A DNA stretch of 28,680 nucleotides, from contig CAJUKA010000053.1 of NCBI GenBank assembly GCA_910586585.1, positions 1 through 28,680 on the forward strand, given 5' to 3'. A program made the translations under genes and the position numbers. Below are positions 6,073 to 13,203 of this stretch, piece by piece. Below the pieces are notes generated by a model that was not told where the DNA came from, did no database searches, and saw only the letters and a program-made list of their open reading frames with translations. Every line of letters begins with the position of its first letter. Position 1 is the first letter of the stretch. The DNA comes from an uncultured Lachnospiraceae bacterium (GTDB taxonomy: Bacteria > Bacillota > Clostridia > Lachnospirales > Lachnospiraceae).

Positions 6073-8073
6073 CTACATTCTTTCGTAATCATAAACTGCT
6101 CTGAGAAGCTCTGCGACACTCCAAGCCTGTGCAAAACAGCCTCTTGATATTGTTGGCGTACCACCATCATAAATTTCTGCAATTTGTGACACACAGCCTT
6201 CATCAAGCCAAGTTTTTAAAGCATCAAAGCCCTCTTGAAGTTCGTTCTTAATGCGTTCTGTGGCTGCGTCATCAGAACATTTTTGCGCATATCGAATACA
6301 AGCTCTATAGTATGCTCCCAATGGGAATGCCCAAACAGTTCCCTGATGATATGCTCTGTCACGCTCTTCTACCTTGCCAATATAGATTTCGTGAAAATCA
6401 GGATCGTTTCTGGACAAAGTGCGAAGCCCTACTGTTGTATAAAGTTCTTCTTTTACCTTTTTAATAACCCGCGCTTCTCTTTCATCAGGCAGCATTGTGA
6501 ATGGCATTGTCAATGCCCATATTTGATTGCAGCGAATCTGATTTTCATCTTTTCCGCCAGAAAGAACATCCTTTAGGCACTGTTCATTTTCGTTCCAGAA
6601 CTTTTCGCAGAAAGAAACTTTTACCGTTTCTGCCAGTTCTTTGTATGCTGTCTTTTGTGTCAAAGTATACATTACCATCAATGCATTGTACCAATACGCA
6701 TTGATTTCTACAGGTTTACCATGCCTTGGCGTAGGAAGGAAATCGCCTACACGTACATCCATCCATGTTAATTGTTCGAAACCAGCTCCAGCCATAATCA
6801 AGCTATCTTCATCCATTTTAATATGATAATCTGTTCCGTTTTGATAAGCGTCTATAATCTGTTCCAATACAGGAATCATCTCTTCTTGGAATGCAGTGTC
6901 TTTTGAAATCGTTACATATTCGTAAACAGAGTTGACAAAAAGCAGAGGTGCATCCACAGAATTATAGTAAGGGAACTCGCCGCCCTCTGGAAACAGGTTT
7001 GGCAGCAGGCCATTTTTTACATATTTTGCAAAGGTCCTAAGAATGCTTTTGCAGTCTTCTAACCGCCCTGTCATCAGGGTTGTTCCAGCAAGTGAGATCA
7101 TTGTATCACGACCCCAGTCTTCAAAAAACGGATAGCCTGCAATAACACTCATTCCATTGGTTGAATCACGTTTTACCACATAGGCATCAGCACTCAAAAC
7201 AAGCTGTTTGCCGAGTTCTGACGCCATGTTTGCCTGTTCAAGCAGCAGCTTGCTGCGCTCATTTTTGTTTTGTACAAATGTAGTAAATAATGATGCTGAA
7301 TACGTATATGGCTTTGTGCTGAGTATCACACAAACTGTTGTATCTTGATCGGTCTGTGTATCAAGTCGGTGATTTATGAAAGCGCTTCCATATTCCTCCC
7401 GTCCATCCCGCTCATCTTGTGAAAAATACATTTCTCCAAATAAGCAAGATTCTTGTTCATGCAGTGCTGCATTTGTTGCAACATAGAGCTGATTTTCATT
7501 TCCTGTCAAGCTGTAACAAGTTCCCTCATTTTCATTTGAATCTGTGGTACGGTTTATTTGATAGCATTCAAGATTCTGTGAGTCATCAAAAAGCTCTTTT
7601 TTGGAACTAAACCGCAGTAATGGCGTCAATTCCAAAGATACTTTTTTATGCAAAGGATTTTGAATTTCATATTTCAAAGCTACCGTATTTTCATTATGCA
7701 CCATCAATATGTTTTTGCGCACTGTCACACCATCCACCTGAAAAATCCAGAAAGGCGCATTTTCATCAAAATCATCATAGACAAACTTTTCCAGATATTG
7801 ATACCCCTTATAATCTTCTCCGGACTTCATACGCTGAGAAGTCAAGATATGTTCTTTTTCATCAACAATAAGCTTTTCCAGCATATTTGTAACAAGATGC
7901 ATTCTGACATTTGGCGCTCTTTTGGCTGACATCAAAAGTGCCTGATCCCCTCTTGCTGCCGCTCCAATTATTGTCAAACTGCTGTATCCGCCAAGTCCAT
8001 TGGTAAGCAAATAGCAGTTTTTTTCTCCATCCTCAATTGTTTCCCAGCTTTTTTTATCATACTCGAACTTCAT
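6073..8073 (-). CDS. Amylo-alpha-1,6-glucosidase / glycogen-debranching family protein (GH133)
   Basis: The 666-residue cytoplasmic enzyme has the two-domain GH133 layout. An N-terminal beta-sandwich domain (about 1-265; starts FEYDKKSWETIEDGE with LLTNGLGGYSS) precedes an (alpha/alpha)6 catalytic domain (about 285-660). Signatures include GYPFFEDWGRDTMISLAGTT at 313-332, YYNSVDAPLLFVNSVYEY, and MDVRVGDFLPTPRHGKPVEI followed by NAYWYNALMV. Family members hydrolyse alpha-1,6 branch points in glycogen or maltodextrins. The start is fixed by AAAAGGAGGATTTACATG. The gene is complete and appears monocistronic apart from the dead SUKH-like gene 67 bases upstream. No clear terminator follows. It is the only intact metabolic gene in the left region and probably ancestral chromosome. 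Confidence 0.9.
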   Translation of the reverse strand: MKFEYDKKSWETIEDGEKNCYLLTNGLGGYSSLTIIGAAARGDQALLMSAKRAPNVRMHLVTNMLEKLIVDEKEHILTSQRMKSGEDYKGYQYLEKFVYDDFDENAPFWIFQVDGVTVRKNILMVHNENTVALKYEIQNPLHKKVSLELTPLLRFSSKKELFDDSQNLECYQINRTTDSNENEGTCYSLTGNENQLYVATNAALHEQESCLFGEMYFSQDERDGREEYGSAFINHRLDTQTDQDTTVCVILSTKPYTYSASLFTTFVQNKNERSKLLLEQANMASELGKQLVLSADAYVVKRDSTNGMSVIAGYPFFEDWGRDTMISLAGTTLMTGRLEDCKSILRTFAKYVKNGLLPNLFPEGGEFPYYNSVDAPLLFVNSVYEYVTISKDTAFQEEMIPVLEQIIDAYQNGTDYHIKMDEDSLIMAGAGFEQLTWMDVRVGDFLPTPRHGKPVEINAYWYNALMVMYTLTQKTAYKELAETVKVSFCEKFWNENEQCLKDVLSGGKDENQIRCNQIWALTMPFTMLPDEREARVIKKVKEELYTTVGLRTLSRNDPDFHEIYIGKVEERDRAYHQGTVWAFPLGAYYRACIRYAQKCSDDAATERIKNELQEGFDALKTWLDEGCVSQIAEIYDGGTPTISRGCFAQAWSVAELLRAVYDYERM

Positions 8074-8140
8074 GTAAATCCTCCTTTTCTATGCCCTGCG
8101 CCTTCAAAAGCTCCCTTGCATCCGCTCTATAAACTGAAAG

Positions 8141-8619
8141 TTATCTGTTTCGAATTCTTCTCCACTCTTCCAACTCCTTTTGGAATTGTTCTGTATCCAA
8201 AATAAAGTCAAGCCAGTTCTGATAAAACGCCTGAAAGCTATTGGTTTCCAGTTCAAAAGCGCCCTCCGTGTCATGGATGAATACCTGACCGCATCGTTCC
8301 CCGGCTGTAATCAATCCAAAATCCCTCCAGCATCCGTATGTACCCAAGTGGAAAAATCCATATGGCCCATATAGAATACCTTTATGCCAATCAAAACTCC
8401 CCCTGCTTCCCCGAAAATATTTTTCAGGATTTTTCTTGTATTCCTCTTTGGGAATACAGAAAACTTCCAGCCATATTCTTCCTCTACCGAGAGGCCAAAT
8501 GTCAAATCGACAGGCGAACCGATCCTGTACTGATGATCGGAAGCGCCAAACATTTCCAACTGAAGGTCCATGCGCCGCGCCTGCTCAAGTATTCTTTCGA
8601 CTTCTTCTCTGCGAAACAT
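8141..8619 (-). pseudogene. SUKH (SMI1/KNR4)-like immunity-type protein, frameshifted
   Basis: Two overlapping frames make one broken gene. The first frame starts at 8619 behind AAGAGGTGATTATATG and encodes MFRREEVERILEQARRMDLQ, HQYRIGSPVDLTF and SVEEEYGW. The matching sequence then shifts frame near 8465-8480 and continues as PKEEYKKNPEKYF, GPYGFFHLGTYGCWRDFGL, CGQVFIHDTEGAFELETNSF and the C-terminal LEEWRRIRNR. The order and motifs resemble SUKH-superfamily proteins, which act as immunity proteins against polymorphic toxins in many Firmicutes. The usual central glycine-rich loop also seems to be missing, suggesting an internal deletion as well as the frameshift. No cognate toxin gene is in the window. 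Confidence 0.65.
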
Positions 8620-8724
8620 ATAATCACCTCTTTAAATGCTATAGCACATCAAATCTTTAGCTTCATGGTGCGATTGCCAATGCCCAGATCTATCAACACG
8701 AAAGGTAAAAGAACCAATTTTTTC

Positions 8725-8747
8725 ATAATATGATAATAACATATTAT
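8725..8747. promoter_or_regulatory. AT-rich palindrome upstream of the SUKH-like pseudogene
   Basis: ATAATATG (8725-8732) and CATATTAT (8740-8747) are perfect inverted arms with a seven-base spacer, about 105 bases upstream of the 8619 start. Read on the minus strand the area contains TATAAT-like text but no convincing -35. It may be an operator or simply AT-rich symmetry. Confidence 0.3.
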
Positions 8748-8801
8748 ACCTAGTATTGACAAGAAGATTACGAACCAGAAAGTATATCAATCGCACAAGA
8801 A

Positions 8802-8865
8802 GTTACAATTCACACTTACGCCAGATTTCTCATATACTTACAACGATTTCGGTGTGAATTGCAAC
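8802..8865. repeat. Inverted repeat, 14-base arms
   Basis: GTTACAATTCACAC (8802-8815) and GTGTGAATTGCAAC (8852-8865) are inverted with one mismatch and 36 bases between them. Arms of this kind recall dispersed intergenic repeats in Lachnospiraceae genomes, but that is memory, not a search. Confidence 0.6.
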
Positions 8866-8878
8866 AATTGATGCACAC

Positions 8879-8939
8879 AAAATGCTAAAAAGCACGCATT
8901 TTGGCGCTTGCTCCGACGCCATGCAGCAAGTGCATGGCG
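8879..8939. repeat. Two consecutive hairpins
   Basis: AAAATGC (8879-8885) pairs with GCATTTT (8896-8902). CGCCATGCA (8917-8925) then pairs perfectly with TGCATGGCG (8931-8939) around GCAAG. No T-run follows, so these are not ordinary terminators; they look like part of a structured dispersed repeat. Confidence 0.55.
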
Positions 8940-8976
8940 CGGGTGTGAAAAGTAACCACAAGAAGCGTCTATTTAG

Positions 8977-9087
8977 GAACTGGTGAAATCACGGATCAGT
9001 GAGACGCGGTTAAAAAAAGGATACGAAGTGAAAGGGGATGGTGCAGACAGGACAATTACAATCTTCGACAACTGGAATATGAAATAA
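8977..9087 (+). pseudogene. C-terminal tail of an unidentified protein
   Basis: After an in-frame TAG (8974-8976), 36 protein-like codons run to a TAA at 9085: ELVKSRISETRLKKGYEVKG followed by DGADRTITIFDNWNMK. There is no start codon. The text is too coherent to be random, but I cannot name the family. It sits directly upstream of an IS3-like piece and could come from the same element. Confidence 0.3.
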
Positions 9088-9095
9088 TACTGAAA

Positions 9096-9204
9096 TTATC
9101 CGGTGAATTCCCGGTCAGTGTGTTATGAGAATCTATGGGCATCCAAAGGAGCAGCTTCTATTATTGGAAGAAACGCCTTTCTAAATGGTGTGGAAAGTTT
9201 GAGT
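9096..9204 (+). pseudogene. IS3-like transposase remnant with in-frame stop
   Basis: The frame reads LSGEFPVSVL, stop (TGA at 9126-9128), then ESMGIQRSSFYYWKKRLS and soon ends. FPVSVLC-x-MGIxRSSFYYWKKR is the typical beginning of IS3-family OrfB proteins; the TGA stands where a Cys (TGC/TGT) is expected. The rest of OrfB is missing, so this is a dead fragment. Confidence 0.4.
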
Positions 9205-9215
9205 AAATAATATTT

Positions 9216-10574
9216 TCATGCTTCCGCATTAACAATCCACTCTAACTTTTGTATATAAATGTGGTAATTTGTAATTCCCATTTCCTGAAGCTGTTTTTCA
9301 ATTTCTTTATAATAAAAGCTGCATATAATTAAATGCTGCTTTTCTGCCGGAATTTCCAAAAGCGCTTTTGGCGGTTTAATTTCAATCCCCATTCTCGATC
9401 GATTCCACTTATTTTCATCATTGTCTACCAAAAAAACAGGTCGATATCTGCTGCCCCAATTCTTCATATAATCCTCAAACATCATACCCGAACCAAAAAG
9501 AACTATCTTTTTCCCTTTGCAGCCTTCAAATATTCCAGTAAGCTTTTGCAAATATTTACTATAGGAATGTTCTGGGTCATAGATGCCTGTATGTTTCGGC
9601 TTTCTCTCCTCAACCGGAGGAAATTTCATATAATCTTTTCCCCATATCATAAAGAGATAGTTTTTATACCCTGATGGAACTGGTACATTTCTGCCTTCAA
9701 ATTCCAGTTGCGTCGTCGTTTCAAAATCAGCAGAATTTAAAATTCTATGCTTCCCATGTCCAGTAAAAACAGCAATATCCTTTGATGGTTCTGTATAAAG
9801 ACGTATTGCATATTCAAGTTTTTGACATAACTGCTGATATGGAATCATGTGTGATGCTGCTGCCATTATTTTCCATAACCATGCGGGAACTTTACCAAAT
9901 CGTTTCATTTCATTTCCATAAACTCTTGCACAAAGCCATTGATAAGCTTTGTTAATCTTCTTTTCTTTCAAAGACAAAAGCTTTTCATTTGTCGTGCAGT
10001 AATCCAATGGCATAATATCAATCCATATTCCAAGATTACAGTCATGACCAAGTTCCCGTGCAGTAATGCCTGTCGTTTCGCCATTTCGCAGCTTTGAAAA
10101 ACCGCCAAAAAAACAGTTTTTGTCTGTCCATATATTTTGTATGAAATATGGTTCCTCTAATTCTCTCTGTGCTATCTCCATAAACCTATCATAGTCTTTT
10201 CGCAGCATTCCAATATCTAGGTCGTCATCCCATGGAATAAATCCTTTATGGCGAACAGCACCCAACAAAGTACCATTCAAGAGAAAATATTGAATATCAT
10301 GCTTTTTACAAATGGTGTCTACTTTATCCAGCATTGCAAGCTCTACCTGCCAAATTTTCCGCATTTTATCTGAAATCTTATAATCATTGACACTGGTTAT
10401 TTTCCCTAATTTGACATAATTTCCTCTTCCTGAAAGATGAATTTGAATATTATCTTCAATATCTGATGAAAATTCTATTTTATTTTCCCATTGGTCCTCA
10501 TATACTCCTTTGCCAGCAGCTTTCAATTGTTTGCCAGAAATCATGTAATCTGCACTACTCTGTTGTTTATTCAT
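9216..10574 (-). CDS. LicD-family phosphotransferase with C-terminal Rossmann module
   Basis: The 452-residue protein has the LicD signature at about residues 99-123: FLLNGTLLGAVRHKGFIPWD then DDLDIGM, with the Asp cluster expected to bind metal. LicD enzymes move phosphocholine or a similar phospho-group from a CDP donor onto cell-surface glycans. A Rossmann-like module fills the last roughly 95 residues (KIVLFGSGMMFEDYM, PVFLVDNDENKW, HLIICSFYYKEI). This module is not part of classical LicD but recurs through the cluster. The start ATG at 10574 is chosen over an upstream TTG because GGGGGAG precedes it at good spacing. It is the last gene of the 14-gene run; no clear terminator follows. The phospho-group cannot be read from sequence. 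Confidence 0.88.
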   Translation of the reverse strand: MNKQQSSADYMISGKQLKAAGKGVYEDQWENKIEFSSDIEDNIQIHLSGRGNYVKLGKITSVNDYKISDKMRKIWQVELAMLDKVDTICKKHDIQYFLLNGTLLGAVRHKGFIPWDDDLDIGMLRKDYDRFMEIAQRELEEPYFIQNIWTDKNCFFGGFSKLRNGETTGITARELGHDCNLGIWIDIMPLDYCTTNEKLLSLKEKKINKAYQWLCARVYGNEMKRFGKVPAWLWKIMAAASHMIPYQQLCQKLEYAIRLYTEPSKDIAVFTGHGKHRILNSADFETTTQLEFEGRNVPVPSGYKNYLFMIWGKDYMKFPPVEERKPKHTGIYDPEHSYSKYLQKLTGIFEGCKGKKIVLFGSGMMFEDYMKNWGSRYRPVFLVDNDENKWNRSRMGIEIKPPKALLEIPAEKQHLIICSFYYKEIEKQLQEMGITNYHIYIQKLEWIVNAEA

Positions 10575-10599
10575 TGTCTCCCCCAATCTCAAGTAATCA

Positions 10600-13173
10600 T
10601 TATTGTAAGCTTTTTTTCACAGCCTTATGGACTTTTTCCCCACAAGTTCCATCTAAATTAGCTGATATCTGACTATAAACTTGAATCTGTTGATTATTAA
10701 ATTTATTAATTCTGCCCTCCGCCATTGCATCAATAAAATCATCTAAAGTATGATACATATCTTCTCTGCTTTTGATTGGAATTTCGAATTTCTCATACAA
10801 CTCTTCGATAGGAAACAGCTTCTTTAAATCATCTATGTCAAATCCTGTCTGTACTTCCGTATATTGGTGCGTATCGAGGTTTAGCTTCAGCATGCAGCCG
10901 TCGGCGGAGGTGACAAGATATACTTCATTGAAATCCTGATTAATAACCTTTGTTCTGTCTGGAATCAATACAGCTCTCAAGCATCCCCACTGATTATCAA
11001 ATATTCCTTCCTGTGGCTCCCGCATATGATCTTTCCAGTCCATTTCATAAATAGATATTTCTAAGGTTTCTCTGTCTATTCTTAATATTTGGTTGCCTAG
11101 CTGCGGCATCAACAGGAGATAACTTGATAATATTAAAAAACCTCCAAAAGGATGTACCTCTTCTCTTGGATTCAGGCGATACTCAAAAGCATCGGGAAGC
11201 TGATTGATGTCTCTTGTTTCCCCTGTTTGCGGATTCCAAAATAATAATTTTGCTCCTTCATACAATCGAAGCAGAAAACCATCCTTGACTTCTGCGATTG
11301 CTCCATATATGTTTTTTTCGTCTCCTACATGTATAATTTCATATTTGCAGGTATCCATATGCCAGATTAAAACAGCATTTGTTCTAACCAATGTAACGAA
11401 TAAAAGTTCTTTTTTTATAATACATCCGCCAAAATATGCTCTTCCATCTGCATATTCTTTATCACTCCCAAGTTTCATAATTTCTTCCATTACCTGCCTG
11501 TGAAAAATATATTTCTTTTTCTGAGCGTTATACTGAATAATTGCTGGATAGTTCCGCGGAAGCAAAAAAAAGTCGTCTTCATATGAAATAATGCCTGCCG
11601 TATTTCCCCAAACAAGTGCATCTGGTAATTTAATAAATGTAAATTTTCTTGTAGACAAATCATATTCTGCAATAGAATCCATGCTATTTGGACTAAAAAT
11701 CAATTTGTCATGATAACCATAGATATTGCTTACCAACCCTCTTTTTAATAAGTCATATTTAGGTATGGTATCAACCATTTTCAGCTTTCCTGTCTCCATA
11801 TTCATAGTACATAGTGCATTAAACTGATAAGAAAACGTCCAGTACTGCCCTTCATAATATTCAACATTACAAAATAAAGAATCACAAAATTCCACCTCTG
11901 ACAATTTCCTGTCAATTTTCATATCCAAGATAAATAATGGCTTGCCTAAAGCACAGAACAAATCTACTACAGAAGATGTATTTTCTCCAATATATGCATC
12001 GCACAACGCAATTGTTTTGGACATATCCGCAGTCTTGTCAAGTATACCAATTTTATTCTGGCAAAAACGCTGTACTAGCTCCTGATATGTTTTTAAATAT
12101 TGAGGCCGCATAGACATGAGCGTTGATTCTATCAAAGGATGCGGTCTCCATATCAACACTGTATCTTCTCTGTTCTCAAAACAACAAAATACATATTCTA
12201 TTTTTTTTAGCGCCGCCTCTGTATCTTCTAAAAGTGCAGACAAGCTGGTATTATAGAAAAATTTTGTCCTGCCATCTAAAACTTTGTCCCATTCAGCAGG
12301 CATTTCCACACCATTCTTTTGATATGATATCACTCTGTCAAACTTTGGAGAACCTAATGGCAGCAGTTTTCCATCAAATATTTTATCCTTGTAATATTTC
12401 TCCTGTTTTCGTGACTGAATTACAATATAGTCCATATTTTCATATGTTGGAAGTTGTAAATGGCCTTCTGGAACTATCAATCTGGAAATTCCATAGGGTA
12501 TATAAACTAATTTTCCTGTATATTTTTTTAATTGATCAGAATAATAATCTGGATGAACACTTGTCACAAGATTATACCTGTCAAATGGATTGTGGATATA
12601 TACTATATCTGGTCTGTGTTCGGAAATTTTATAGTCTTTCCACGAAATAATTGGAATTTGCTCTGGAAACATATCTCCTTCGTAATGCATTGGTCCAAAT
12701 TGCTCATTTTTGCCGATATCAAAATAAGGAATTGGCACAACAGATACATTGCATTCTGGATCTTTTGCAGCCGCAAAATAAATACTTTCCATACAATCCC
12801 ACATCGAGGCTTTATAAGGTAAAAATACAATTTCATATATTGATGGCAGGTGACGGATTCCATTTTCAATATGTAGTATCAATTTATCTAAAATTCTTTT
12901 CTCCTTTGATACAGAAACCATTTCTTTTCCGGCATTTTCACTAAGAAAATACATATGTTCACAGAATTCCTCTAAGGCTGCTACCGCTTCTGTACCCTCA
13001 CCCTCTAATTTTTCAATTGTCTCTCCGATTGAAATTGCTGCCTGTTGTCCTTGTTCTAATAATTCCAGCAAATAACTGGTATTCTCTCGTTCACATTCTT
13101 GCAATACAACATCACAAAGCTCCCGCATTGTCTTAACAATTTCTAACAAATCATTCTTTAAATACTCCCGCAT
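10600..13173 (-). CDS. CDP-glycerol-transferase-like GT-B fused to a probable beta-propeller
   Basis: This 857-residue protein has three regions. Residues 1-100 are helical and Glu-rich, probably coiled coil. Residues about 110-420 resemble the CDP-glycerol glycerophosphotransferase/GT-B fold (LGSPKFDR, IWRPHPLIES near 341-350, then YIGENTSSVVDLFCALGKPL near 394-413, the likely donor site). Residues about 430-800 form a string of beta-rich repeats with Trp/Tyr-Asn-Gly turns (YGYHDKLIFSPNSMDSIAEY, LLRLYEGAKLLFWNPQTGE), most like a Kelch-type propeller. The start at 13173 is set by the very strong GGAGGAGG seven bases upstream; ATG 13191 and TTG 13203 are weaker. The substrate is unknown. The fusion suggests a transferase with a glycan- or protein-binding platform. 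It lacks the Rossmann module of its neighbours. Confidence 0.75.
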   Translation of the reverse strand: MREYLKNDLLEIVKTMRELCDVVLQECERENTSYLLELLEQGQQAAISIGETIEKLEGEGTEAVAALEEFCEHMYFLSENAGKEMVSVSKEKRILDKLILHIENGIRHLPSIYEIVFLPYKASMWDCMESIYFAAAKDPECNVSVVPIPYFDIGKNEQFGPMHYEGDMFPEQIPIISWKDYKISEHRPDIVYIHNPFDRYNLVTSVHPDYYSDQLKKYTGKLVYIPYGISRLIVPEGHLQLPTYENMDYIVIQSRKQEKYYKDKIFDGKLLPLGSPKFDRVISYQKNGVEMPAEWDKVLDGRTKFFYNTSLSALLEDTEAALKKIEYVFCCFENREDTVLIWRPHPLIESTLMSMRPQYLKTYQELVQRFCQNKIGILDKTADMSKTIALCDAYIGENTSSVVDLFCALGKPLFILDMKIDRKLSEVEFCDSLFCNVEYYEGQYWTFSYQFNALCTMNMETGKLKMVDTIPKYDLLKRGLVSNIYGYHDKLIFSPNSMDSIAEYDLSTRKFTFIKLPDALVWGNTAGIISYEDDFFLLPRNYPAIIQYNAQKKKYIFHRQVMEEIMKLGSDKEYADGRAYFGGCIIKKELLFVTLVRTNAVLIWHMDTCKYEIIHVGDEKNIYGAIAEVKDGFLLRLYEGAKLLFWNPQTGETRDINQLPDAFEYRLNPREEVHPFGGFLILSSYLLLMPQLGNQILRIDRETLEISIYEMDWKDHMREPQEGIFDNQWGCLRAVLIPDRTKVINQDFNEVYLVTSADGCMLKLNLDTHQYTEVQTGFDIDDLKKLFPIEELYEKFEIPIKSREDMYHTLDDFIDAMAEGRINKFNNQQIQVYSQISANLDGTCGEKVHKAVKKSLQ

Positions 13174-13203
13174 TGTTTCCTCCTCCGCCATCTTTATATC
13201 CAA

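Larger units (their letters stand above)
8620..9215. other. Gene-free stretch with hairpins and dead transposase pieces
   Basis: No intact gene is seen in these roughly 600 bases. They hold the AT palindrome at 8725-8747, an inverted repeat at 8802-8865, two hairpins at 8879-8902 and 8917-8939, the repeated string GTGAAAAGTAAC at 8945-8956, an unidentified protein tail at 8977-9087 and an IS3-like piece at 9096-9204. The stretch separates the debris region from the polysaccharide cluster and looks like a recombination scar zone. Confidence 0.6.

Noticed and set aside
8074..8140. Short frame LSVYRADARELLKAQGIEKED upstream of the GH133 gene
   Set aside because: It has no start codon and contains the GH133 ribosome binding site. 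It might be the tail of a lost gene, but it is too short to support.
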